46,802 nt of DNA from Prolixibacteraceae bacterium (lineage in GTDB: Bacteria; Bacteroidota; Bacteroidia; Bacteroidales; Prolixibacteraceae), in contig JAUWAB010000029.1 of NCBI GenBank assembly GCA_030602265.1, positions 1 to 46,802 of the forward strand. The letters run 5' to 3'. A program made the position numbers and the translations under genes. Under the pieces are notes generated by a model, which saw only the letters and a list, made by a program, of their open reading frames with translations, was not told the origin of the DNA and ran no database searches. Numbering within the stretch: position 1 is the first letter of the stretch; the number at the start of each line of letters is the position of its first letter. Of the stretch, positions 8,677 through 16,716 are shown piece by piece.

Positions 8677-9903
8677 TTACGACAGTTTGGCCTGTAAGTT
8701 CTGGTTAAGGGCTTCCAGAAAATCCTCTGTGGTCAGGTAATGTTCCGTTTTCAGATTGTCGCCGTGAACGATCAGGGCAAGGTCCTTGGTCATTTTACCG
8801 CTTTCCACGGTTTCGATGCAAACCTGTTCCAGGGTTTCGGCAAAGTGCACCAATTCCGGGGTATTGTCCAGTTTTCCGCGAAATGCCAGACCGCGGGTCC
8901 ATGCAAATATGGAGGCGATAGGGTTGGTGGAAGTGGGTTTGCCCTGCTGGTGCATCCTGTAGTGGCGCGTAACGGTACCGTGGGCAGCCTCAGCTTCCAT
9001 GGTATGGCCGTCGGGGGTCACCAGGGTGGAGGTCATCAGTCCGAGGGATCCGAAACCCTGGGCAACGGTATCGCTCTGCACGTCGCCGTCATAATTTTTG
9101 CAGGCCCACACAAAACCGCCTTCCCATTTCAGGGCTGCAGCAACCATGTCGTCGATCAGCCGGTGTTCATAGGTAATGCCGGCTTCGGCAAACTGTTCCT
9201 TGAATTCGGTTTCGAAAGTTTCCTGAAAGATATCCTTGAACCGTCCGTCATATTTCTTCAGGATGGTATTTTTGGTAGACATGTAGAGCGGCCATTTTTT
9301 ATCCAGGGCCTGGTTCATACAGGCGCGGGCAAATCCGCGGATCGATTCGTCGTGGTTGTACATGGCCAATGCAACGCCATCGCCCTGAAAGTGGTAAACC
9401 TCATGTGAGATGGGCTCCCCGCCATTGTCCGGGGTAAAGGTAATGGTCAGTTTGCCGGGGCCTTTGGTGACAAAGTCGGTAGCCCGGTACTGGTCACCGA
9501 AGGCATGGCGGCCGATACAGATGGGATGTTTCCAGCCCGGAACCAGCCTGGGCACGTTGTTAATCATGATGGGCTCGCGGAAAACGGTTCCGTCTAAAAT
9601 ATTCCGGATGGTGCCGTTGGGCGATTTCCACATTTTCTTGAGCCCGAACTCTTCCACGCGGGCCTCATCCGGGGTGATGGTGGCGCATTTAACCCCGACC
9701 CCGTATTTTTTAATGGCATGTGCTGCGTCGATGGTTACCTGGTCGTCGGTGGCATCACGGTATTCTATGCCCAGGTCATAATATTTCAGGTCTATGTCCA
9801 GGTATGGCAAGATAAGTTTCTCCTTGATAAATTTCCAGATGACGCGCGTCATTTCGTCTCCGTCGAGTTCAACAACGGGGTTGAGTACTTTTATTTTTTG
9901 CAT
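8677..9903 (-). CDS. icd: Isocitrate dehydrogenase (NADP+), eukaryotic type
   Basis: A 408-residue NADP-isocitrate dehydrogenase of the homodimeric eukaryotic IDH1/IDH2 type. Markers are [11 protein letters not shown] (13-23), the substrate motif SPNGTIRN (94-101), R132 in [16 protein letters not shown] (the position mutated in human IDH1 cancers, same residue number here), [14 protein letters not shown] (251-264) and HGTVTRHYR (308-316). R313 and H314 of that last motif bind the 2'-phosphate of NADP in the human enzymes. It starts 12 bp after the aconitase stop, so they are co-translated. It supplies 2-oxoglutarate plus NADPH, while the next gene encodes a second IDH with a predicted NAD preference. 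Confidence 0.95.
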   Translation of the reverse strand: MQKIKVLNPVVELDGDEMTRVIWKFIKEKLILPYLDIDLKYYDLGIEYRDATDDQVTIDAAHAIKKYGVGVKCATITPDEARVEEFGLKKMWKSPNGTIRNILDGTVFREPIMINNVPRLVPGWKHPICIGRHAFGDQYRATDFVTKGPGKLTITFTPDNGGEPISHEVYHFQGDGVALAMYNHDESIRGFARACMNQALDKKWPLYMSTKNTILKKYDGRFKDIFQETFETEFKEQFAEAGITYEHRLIDDMVAAALKWEGGFVWACKNYDGDVQSDTVAQGFGSLGLMTSTLVTPDGHTMEAEAAHGTVTRHYRMHQQGKPTSTNPIASIFAWTRGLAFRGKLDNTPELVHFAETLEQVCIETVESGKMTKDLALIVHGDNLKTEHYLTTEDFLEALNQNLQAKLS

Positions 9904-9915
9904 GGATATAAAATT

Positions 9916-12177
9916 TTAAGCGTTGTTTTTACTGATCAGGTTGAGGGCAGATCCGGCCCTGAACCAGTCAATCTGCTGTTCATTGTAGGTATGATTGGCC
10001 ACGATCACGTCGGTGGAACCATCGCTGTGCACCACTTCAATGGTAATCGGCTTTCCGGGGGCGATTGCGGCCAGGTCTGTGAAGTTGAAGGTGTCGTCTT
10101 CACGGATCTTGTCGTAGTCGGCCTCATTGGCAAAGGTCAGCGCTAACATACCCTGCTTTTTGAGATTGGTCTCGTGGATACGGGCAAACGATTTGACCAG
10201 AACCGCCTTAACGCCCAGGTGACGGGGTTCCATGGCGGCGTGTTCCCTGGAGGAACCTTCACCGTAATTATGGTCACCCACAACAATCGTCGGAACACCG
10301 GCGGCCTTGTAGGCCCTCTGGACGGCGGGTACTTCGCCGTATTCTCCGGTAAGCTGGTTTTTCACCTTGTTGGTGGCTTCGTTGAAAGCATTCACCGCAC
10401 CGATCAGCATGTTATTCGAAATATTGTCGAGATGGCCGCGGAACCTGAGCCACGGCCCGGCCATGGAGATATGGTCGGTGGTACATTTGCCCAAAGCTTT
10501 GATCAGTAGTTTTGCCCCGGTGATATTCTGACCATCCCATGGTTCAAACGGGCTTAGTTTTTCCAACCGGTTGGAGCCCGGATCGATTATGACTTCGATC
10601 CCTGTAGCATCCTCAGCGGGTGCCTGGTATCCGGCGTCTTTCACGTCAAATCCCTTGGGTGGCAGTTCAAATCCGGAAGGGGGATCCAGTTTGACGGCCT
10701 CACCCTGTTCATTAACCAGGGTATCGGTAACCGGGTTAAAATCGAGTGTACCGGCGATTGCCAGGGCGGTTACCAGCTCTGGCGAGGTCACGAAGGCATG
10801 GGTATTCGGGTTCCCGTCGGCCCGCTTCGAGAAATTGCGGTTAAACGAGTGGACGATGGTATTCTTCTCGCCCTTTTCGGCACCCGGCCTCGACCATTGG
10901 CCGATACACGGCCCGCAGGCATTGGCAAATACATTCCCGCCGATGTTTTCAAAAATATCGATAAACCCGTCGCGTTCAATAGTATAGCGTACTTGTTCCG
11001 AACCCGGGGTAATGGTGAATTCCGACTTGGTTTTCAAACCTTTTAGAAGAGCCTGCCTGGCGATGGAGGCCGCCCTGGAAATATCTTCGTATGAAGAGTT
11101 GGTGCAGCTTCCGATAAGCCCGACGGAGATTTCAAGCGGCCATCCGTTAGACCTTGCCTCTTCGCCTAGTCTGGAAATGGGAGTAGCCCGGTCGGGGGTG
11201 AACGGTCCATTAACATGCGGCTCTAATTCCGACAGGTTAATTTCGATTACCTGGTCGAAGTATTTCTCCGGATTGGCATAGACCTCCTCATCTCCGGTCA
11301 GTTCGTGCTTAATGGCCGCAGCGGCTTCAACCACCTGACTCCGTCCGGTGGCCGAAAGGTAACGCTCCATGGCTTCATCATAGGCAAATAGCGAAGTGGT
11401 TGCGCCCACTTCAGCTCCCATATTACAGATGGTACCTTTACCGGTGGCCGACAGCGAACGGGCGCCTTCCCCGAAATATTCAATGATATAACCGGTCCCG
11501 CCTTTAACGGTAAGGATGCCGGCCACTTTCAGGATTATATCCTTTGGGGCGGCCCAGCCACTGAGCTTCCCGGTAAGCTTTACCCCGATCAGTTTGGGCA
11601 TTTTCAGTTCCCAGGCCATGCCGGCCATCACATCCACGGCATCGGCGCCACCAACCCCGATGGCAACCATGCCCAGTCCACCCGCATTGGGCGTATGCGA
11701 GTCGGTGCCTATCATCATACCGCCCGGGAAAGCGTAATTTTCCAATACTACCTGATGAATGATCCCGGCGCCCGGCTTCCAGAAACCGATACCATATTTA
11801 TTACTGACCGATTCCAGGAAGTCGAAAACCTCCTTGTTACTGTTCAGCGAGGCAGCCAGGTCGGCTTTCCCGTTGGTATGTGCCAGGATCAGGTGGTCGC
11901 AGTGAACAGTCGAAGGGACCGCCGTGGTCCGTTTCCCGGCATTCATAAACTGAAGCAGTGCCATCTGTGCAGTCGCATCCTGCATGGCAACCCGGTCGGG
12001 AGCGAAATCAACATACGATTTGCCCCGCTCATACGGCTGAATGTTCTCCGGATCATACAAATGTGCGTATAGAATCTTCTCCGCGTAACTCATGGGCCGG
12101 TTTAATGCCTTCCGTGCCTTTGAAACCCTGTCAGGGAAACTGAAATATACCTTTTGAATGAGGTCTGAATCAAACAT
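9916..12177 (-). CDS. acn: Aconitate hydratase, mitochondrial-type
   Basis: A 753-residue [4Fe-4S] aconitase interconverting citrate and isocitrate. Cluster ligands are C358 (in [11 protein letters not shown]), C421 and C424 (in [10 protein letters not shown]). Other family blocks are STVHCDHLI (89-97), [15 protein letters not shown] (156-170) and, in the C-terminal swivel domain, [19 protein letters not shown]. Length and blocks match mitochondrial ACO2 (about 750 without transit peptide) rather than AcnA/IRP1 (about 890) or AcnB (about 865). It is the first gene of the operon. A mitochondrial-like aconitase with neighbouring icd and gltA is described in Bacteroides fragilis, which supports the reading. 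No clean TTTG/TAnnTTTG promoter was found upstream. Confidence 0.96.
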   Translation of the reverse strand: MFDSDLIQKVYFSFPDRVSKARKALNRPMSYAEKILYAHLYDPENIQPYERGKSYVDFAPDRVAMQDATAQMALLQFMNAGKRTTAVPSTVHCDHLILAHTNGKADLAASLNSNKEVFDFLESVSNKYGIGFWKPGAGIIHQVVLENYAFPGGMMIGTDSHTPNAGGLGMVAIGVGGADAVDVMAGMAWELKMPKLIGVKLTGKLSGWAAPKDIILKVAGILTVKGGTGYIIEYFGEGARSLSATGKGTICNMGAEVGATTSLFAYDEAMERYLSATGRSQVVEAAAAIKHELTGDEEVYANPEKYFDQVIEINLSELEPHVNGPFTPDRATPISRLGEEARSNGWPLEISVGLIGSCTNSSYEDISRAASIARQALLKGLKTKSEFTITPGSEQVRYTIERDGFIDIFENIGGNVFANACGPCIGQWSRPGAEKGEKNTIVHSFNRNFSKRADGNPNTHAFVTSPELVTALAIAGTLDFNPVTDTLVNEQGEAVKLDPPSGFELPPKGFDVKDAGYQAPAEDATGIEVIIDPGSNRLEKLSPFEPWDGQNITGAKLLIKALGKCTTDHISMAGPWLRFRGHLDNISNNMLIGAVNAFNEATNKVKNQLTGEYGEVPAVQRAYKAAGVPTIVVGDHNYGEGSSREHAAMEPRHLGVKAVLVKSFARIHETNLKKQGMLALTFANEADYDKIREDDTFNFTDLAAIAPGKPITIEVVHSDGSTDVIVANHTYNEQQIDWFRAGSALNLISKNNA

Positions 12178-12627
12178 GACAATTAGTTTTTTTTTAGATG
12201 TTTTACTTAAATTCTGTAATTTAACAACACTTATTTATGCTGAATTGTTGAACAAAATCACGGTTTAAAAATCGATTCTAAATATATAAATAAATAGAAT
12301 TGTTAAGGCCGGTTTTGAAAATTATTACCAGATTGGTCATTTCATTAAGCCTGAAACACGATCATTTCACTGAATGAGATCCCCGTCAGGAGATGTTACC
12401 GTCAAATCCCCGGCAACATTTAGACCTTTCGCAGCATTGGTTTTTTGGAATCTGGATTGAATATGTTCGACAGATATTTATGTGTTGACATACAGATGGA
12501 TAGCGTAATTAGCGCAATTCCGGAAGGTAAAAAAGATGTTAACTTTTCACCTGAAAACGGTATTCCGCCCGATCAGGATTATCTTTAGCCGCGGTATGGA
12601 TAATTAAATAATAAGTAAAGACACCAT
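12178..12627. other. 450-bp divergent intergenic region
   Basis: The region lies between the TCA operon (leftward) and the 593-residue gene (rightward), so it should hold both promoters. It is AT-rich next to aconitase, with a T9 tract just before the acn start, and more balanced further right. No perfect TTTG/TAnnTTTG pair was found on either strand. The nearest -7-like match for acn is TGATTTTG on the minus strand at about 12255-12262. No small ORF, RNA or repeat was recognised. Confidence 0.4.
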
Positions 12628-14409
12628 ATGATACAAGGTCATACATTTCACATTCCGGTTATGGGACTGGGATATACCATTGATTCTCCCGTAAAGGTGG
12701 CACCTTATGGAATCTCTTCGGTGGTCGCACTGGCCAATGATTCGCTGATTGAAAAAATGCGTGAGTTTTACTGCACTCAGTTTAATTTGCCCTACAGGGC
12801 TATTCCCAGGAGGGATAAGGACTACCGCAGTGACCGTATCAGGGAATATCTGAATACGCTCGATATCATCGTCCGGAGGAAGTTTGAAGAAGTTATACAC
12901 TCCATTCATGAGAAAGGGGCTGAACTCGAGAAATACATCGATATGCTTCCGGAAATGTCGGAAATCAGAAAAAATTTCCGGAGAATTACCCAGGGTCAGT
13001 ACGATATGCACAAAGTATGGCAGTGGGCCAGGGAGAATCTGGTCCCCGGAAGTATCGACGTGAACATTATGACTAAACTGGACAAGGTAAATTTTTTCCG
13101 CGGAGAGCAGCTTCCCCAGGAATACAATGATGCCCATGCGGCTATCAGGGGTTTTGCCACCAGTAACCTGAATTCATCGGTTGTCCTTTCTGCCGGGATG
13201 AATCCCTATCTGTTCAGTTATATGGAACAGTTTGAAGATTTTTACCCGGGCGTCGACGGTCAGATGAAGAAAAAGATTATCCTGAAGGTGAGTGATTACC
13301 GGTCGGCCCTGATTCAGGGCAAGATGTTGGCTAAGAAGGGTTTGTGGGTTTCGGAGTTCAGGGTGGAGTCTGGACTGAATTGCGGGGGACATGCGTTTGC
13401 CACCGATGGTTACCTGATGGGGCCGGTCCTGGAGGAATTCAAGACCCTGCGGGATACCCTGCGTGATACGTTAAATGAGATATATGTCCAGGCACTTACG
13501 GAAAAAGGCCGTATTGCACCCGACAAACCATTCCCGATGCTGGTGACAGCCCAGGGTGGCGTCGGAACTGACGACGAGCACCGCTTGCTTCTGGAACATT
13601 ACCAGGTGGATTCGGTCGGTTGGGGTACTCCTTTTCTGCTGGTTCCCGAAGCGACCACCACCGATGAGGACACCCTGCAGTTATTGGTGAATGCCCGTGA
13701 GGAGGATCTTTACCTGAGCAATGTTTCTCCAATCGGTGTGCCCTTTAACAATGTGAGGAACAATACCAAAGACCTGGAAAAGGAAGCGCGGATCAGGGAG
13801 GGGAAGCCGGGGAGTCCCTGTACTCTTCAACACCTGAAGCTTTTCAGGGACAAGGATGGCAGTCCCATTTGCACAGCTTCAAAAGAATACCAGAGGCAGG
13901 CACTTGCCGAGGCGGAAGAGTCCATAGAGGATACGGTATTGCTGGCGAAGACAAGACAGAATATCCTGGACAAGGTTTGTCTTTGTGTCGGGTTGGCCAC
14001 ATCTACGAAAAAGGCGCACGGGATCAGTAACGGTGCCGACGGAGATGCGGTCGCCGTATGTCCGGGGCCTAATCTTGCCTGGTTCGACAAGATCGTTACA
14101 TTAAGGGAAATGGCCGGGCATATCTATGGCCGGAACCAAGTGATCAGCCGGACCGACCGGCCGCATATGTTTGTCAATGAGCTAAAAATGTATGTGGATT
14201 ATCTCAAGACCAAAGTGGATGAAGCCGGACGTCCATTGAACAACCGGGCCAGGGCTCAGCTGACAACCTTCAGGGAAAACCTTCTGAAAGGTATCGATTA
14301 CTACAATGGTCTTTTTGAACAAATCAGGGGCAGGTTTGTGAGTAACGGAGATAAAAATGAAAACCTGCTGGAGGAGTACAGAAAAGAATTATCCGGGATC
14401 ACCTTCTGA
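12628..14409 (+). CDS. Uncharacterised protein with nitronate-monooxygenase-like (FMN TIM-barrel) motifs
   Basis: A 593-residue soluble protein with no signal peptide or membrane segment; I do not recognise a named family. Three segments recall the 2-nitropropane dioxygenase/nitronate monooxygenase FMN barrel. PVMGLGYTIDSPVKVAPYGIS (10-30) resembles the N-terminal 'PI..GPM' strand region. ESGLNCGGHAF (247-257) resembles the 'EG.eAGGH' motif with the catalytic histidine. LVTAQGGVGT (305-314) followed by GWGTPFLLVPEA (331-342) resembles the FMN-phosphate strands 'aaGGI' and 'mGT.Fl.t.Ea'. Residues 60-240 and 390-593 are mostly helical additions, with Cys-rich stretches at C398, C415, C451/C453 and C478. 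The start is supported by the long uninterrupted frame and conserved-looking N-terminal block. Substrate is unknown; the FMN-barrel assignment is inferred from motifs only. Confidence 0.6.
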   Translation: MIQGHTFHIPVMGLGYTIDSPVKVAPYGISSVVALANDSLIEKMREFYCTQFNLPYRAIPRRDKDYRSDRIREYLNTLDIIVRRKFEEVIHSIHEKGAELEKYIDMLPEMSEIRKNFRRITQGQYDMHKVWQWARENLVPGSIDVNIMTKLDKVNFFRGEQLPQEYNDAHAAIRGFATSNLNSSVVLSAGMNPYLFSYMEQFEDFYPGVDGQMKKKIILKVSDYRSALIQGKMLAKKGLWVSEFRVESGLNCGGHAFATDGYLMGPVLEEFKTLRDTLRDTLNEIYVQALTEKGRIAPDKPFPMLVTAQGGVGTDDEHRLLLEHYQVDSVGWGTPFLLVPEATTTDEDTLQLLVNAREEDLYLSNVSPIGVPFNNVRNNTKDLEKEARIREGKPGSPCTLQHLKLFRDKDGSPICTASKEYQRQALAEAEESIEDTVLLAKTRQNILDKVCLCVGLATSTKKAHGISNGADGDAVAVCPGPNLAWFDKIVTLREMAGHIYGRNQVISRTDRPHMFVNELKMYVDYLKTKVDEAGRPLNNRARAQLTTFRENLLKGIDYYNGLFEQIRGRFVSNGDKNENLLEEYRKELSGITF

Positions 14410-14564
14410 CAGAGGCAGTATGACAATGAAAACACTGAATTTCATACCGTTTAATTGAATTATTGCAAGATATAGTTAAATGTTAAATTTATTTCGGTCC
14501 CTGGTTTTTTTCAATCTGTAAAAGGATATTTTTCATTATCATTGCAGGTAGTCGACCGAAAAAA

Positions 14565-15155
14565 ATGAGCGGATTGAAACCTGAAAGCAAAATATGGGAC
14601 AACTTCCGGCAGGGTGATAAATTGGCGTTATCGCAGATTTATAATCATCATGCCGATTTGCTGTTTGGTTATGGTATGAAGTTTTCGACAGACAGGGACC
14701 TCATTAAAGACACCATTCAGGATCTTTTTATTGATCTGATTCATACCCGGGCCAATCTGGGACCAACAAATAATATACGTTTTTACCTGATGAGATCATT
14801 CCGGCGCAAACTGGTACAAAACCTGAAACAGAAAAATGCTGTAGAAAATGGTGGAATGCTTTCGTTTGAACCGGTTATAGTATTCTCGTGCGAAGAAGAA
14901 CTTATCGGTCGTGAGAGCAGGAGCGAACGGGATAAGCTCCTTTACCGGAGCCTGAACGAACTTAATCCGAGGCAGCGCGAAATCCTGTATTACCGTTTTT
15001 CATGCAATCTTGAATATCCCGAAATATGTGAAATCATGTCCCTGAAATATGATTCAGCAAGAAAGCTGGTTTTCAGGGCGTTGGAATCCCTGAAATGTAT
15101 CCTTAGCGAAACCAATATCCTTCAGTTGTTATTTATAACCTTCCTTCGTCGCTGA
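14565..15155 (+). CDS. ECF RNA polymerase sigma factor 1 (PUL-associated)
   Basis: A 196-residue sigma-70 family protein of the ECF class. Region 2 spans about residues 20-85, with KFSTDRDLIKDTIQDLFIDL as the helix that contacts the -10 element. Region 4 spans about 128-180 and begins with LNPRQREILYYRF, followed by the helix-turn-helix IMSLKYDSARKLVFRALESL. It lies upstream of a full-length FecR anti-sigma gene and an STN-containing SusC, the standard cell-surface-signalling order for a Bacteroidota PUL. It is clearly paralogous to the sigma factor at 25322-25879. The C-terminal tail (NILQLLFITFLRR) is hydrophobic and absent from the paralogue. Confidence 0.93.
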   Translation: MSGLKPESKIWDNFRQGDKLALSQIYNHHADLLFGYGMKFSTDRDLIKDTIQDLFIDLIHTRANLGPTNNIRFYLMRSFRRKLVQNLKQKNAVENGGMLSFEPVIVFSCEEELIGRESRSERDKLLYRSLNELNPRQREILYYRFSCNLEYPEICEIMSLKYDSARKLVFRALESLKCILSETNILQLLFITFLRR

Positions 15156-15322
15156 CCCGATCCTGCCATGTGCAGCTTTTTTTTCATTTTTCTGTTAAAT
15201 TCTTCCGTCCGGCTGTCCACAAAATCCTTTTTTTTCTCTTTAGGAACTTTAAACTGCATGAAGTTTTAATCATATATAGTTCATACACTTTTGGTTTTCA
15301 AAGATCAGGTATCGTCAGATGC

Positions 15323-15358
15323 TTTAGCACCGGTTCGTTATACAGCTCCGGTGCTAAA
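15323..15358. other. 11-bp perfect inverted repeat between sigma 1 and fecR
   Basis: TTTAGCACCGG (15323-15333) and CCGGTGCTAAA (15348-15358) pair perfectly around a 14-base loop. It lies 165 bp after the sigma 1 stop and 48 bp before the fecR ATG. There is no T-run, so it may act as an attenuator, an RNA-processing site or an operator that sets the sigma to anti-sigma ratio. The rest of this 251-bp gap holds no credible gene. Confidence 0.5.
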
Positions 15359-15406
15359 TGCCTTCTGGCATTATTTCCGGAGAACTGAAAACATTCATTG
15401 GATAGG

Positions 15407-16633
15407 ATGAAGAATAAATATCTGATATATACGGTGGAGGAACTTCTGGATGATCGGTCATTCAGGAGATATCTGGTCCATGGAGAAGATAAGGAATTAT
15501 GGGAGGAACTTCAGGAAGCTTCCCCTGAATTTTCTGAGAAAGTACGGCAGGCAAGGCGACTGGTTGCCTTAATACAGGTTTCTGACCTGTCGTTAACACC
15601 GGAAGAAAAGAAGCGTATCTGGATGACCGTTGAGCATTTTGATGCAGAGGAGAGGCGAAAGAGCTCACATCGCAACATGTTCCGGTTTTTTCGGTATGCC
15701 GCGTTATTTTTCCTGATGGTTTCTGCAGGCACAACTTTATGGTACTATTTTCAAAAAGAAGAGGTACCTGAATTTAAGTTTGCTGATACAACTGAACCTG
15801 AACAGGGGGGGAATACGCGGCTTATCCTGCACAGTGGAAAGGAAATTGCGCTTGAATCTGAGAACTCTTCCATAAGGGTGACGGATGCCGGAAAAATTGA
15901 GATTAACGAACAGCAGGTTGTTGACCTGCAGGAGCATAAACCCTCGCAATCATTAGCCATGAATGAGGTGGTGGTACCTTACGGCCGGCGGTCGAGGCTC
16001 GAATTGCCCGATGGTACGGTGGTCTGGCTGAATGCGGGCAGCAAGCTGGCCTTTCCTTCCGGGTTTATGGATAAAACGCGTGAAGTACATGTTGAAGGGG
16101 AGGCCTACTTTGAAGTAGTCAGAAAAGAAAACCAACCATTCGTGGTTAATGTCAGAGAACTGTCGGTTAAGGTTTTGGGGACCAGATTTAATATTTCGGC
16201 GTATCCTGCTGATAATATCATTGCAACCGTTCTGTTAGAAGGAAAGGTATCGCTGATGGAAAGAAATACCGGTAACCAGAACCCCAGGGAAATTCCTTTA
16301 GGGATAAGCCAGATGGCTTCTTACGATAAGTCCGAAAAGCGAATCAGCATACAAAATGTACCTGCTCCGGAGCTTTATACCGCATGGGTTTCCGGTTTGT
16401 TCCATTTCAGGCAGCAAAGCGTTGCGGAGGTATTACGCAGCATAGAGCGGTATTATAATGTGGAAGTTGAGATGGGTAAAGAAATGAATTTTGCCCAGCT
16501 GATCTCAGGAAAACTTGACCTCAAGGATTCTCCTGAGCAAGTTATCAGGGCAATTTCTGATATTGCCGGCTTTGATTACCGTTTGGAAGGAAGAAAAGTA
16601 TTCATTAATAAACCAAAGAAAAGAGTAAAATAA
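15407..16633 (+). CDS. FecR-family anti-sigma factor, full length
   Basis: A membrane-anchored anti-sigma factor of 408 residues from ATG 15407; a TTG three codons earlier would add MDR. The cytoplasmic anti-sigma domain covers residues 1-85 with LLD (13-15), HG (25-26), W32-E33 and W72. One transmembrane helix lies at about 94-114. A periplasmic FecR domain follows (about 185-285, with VVPYGRRSRLELPDGTVVWL and FNISAYP). The C-terminal STN-contacting domain (DUF4974-like, about 330-400) begins at FHFRQQSVAEVLRSIERYY. It should hold ECF sigma 1 inactive until SusC 1 signals through its STN domain. The ATG start is favoured because it makes residue numbering agree exactly with the small homologue at 32484. 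Confidence 0.93.
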   Translation: MKNKYLIYTVEELLDDRSFRRYLVHGEDKELWEELQEASPEFSEKVRQARRLVALIQVSDLSLTPEEKKRIWMTVEHFDAEERRKSSHRNMFRFFRYAALFFLMVSAGTTLWYYFQKEEVPEFKFADTTEPEQGGNTRLILHSGKEIALESENSSIRVTDAGKIEINEQQVVDLQEHKPSQSLAMNEVVVPYGRRSRLELPDGTVVWLNAGSKLAFPSGFMDKTREVHVEGEAYFEVVRKENQPFVVNVRELSVKVLGTRFNISAYPADNIIATVLLEGKVSLMERNTGNQNPREIPLGISQMASYDKSEKRISIQNVPAPELYTAWVSGLFHFRQQSVAEVLRSIERYYNVEVEMGKEMNFAQLISGKLDLKDSPEQVIRAISDIAGFDYRLEGRKVFINKPKKRVK

Positions 16634-16640
16634 AAAAGAA

Positions 16641-16670
16641 GGAACCGAAAGTCTGCCAACTTCCGGCTCC
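16641..16670. other. Hairpin between fecR and susC 1
   Basis: GGAACCGAAAGT (16641-16652) and ACTTCCGGCTCC (16659-16670) form a 12-pair stem with two G-U or mismatch positions and a 6-base loop. It sits in the 83-bp gap between fecR and susC. It is possibly an attenuator or mRNA-stability element separating low regulatory-gene from high transporter expression. No T-run follows. Confidence 0.4.
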
Positions 16671-16716
16671 CGTTCATTAAATAAATTGAGTTTCAATTAA
16701 AAAACTAGTCAAAAGT

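Noticed and set aside
15170-15388. 72-residue ORF between sigma 1 and fecR
   Set aside because: Composition follows T-rich DNA and it contains the 15323-15358 palindrome; it overlaps nothing conserved. Treated as non-coding.
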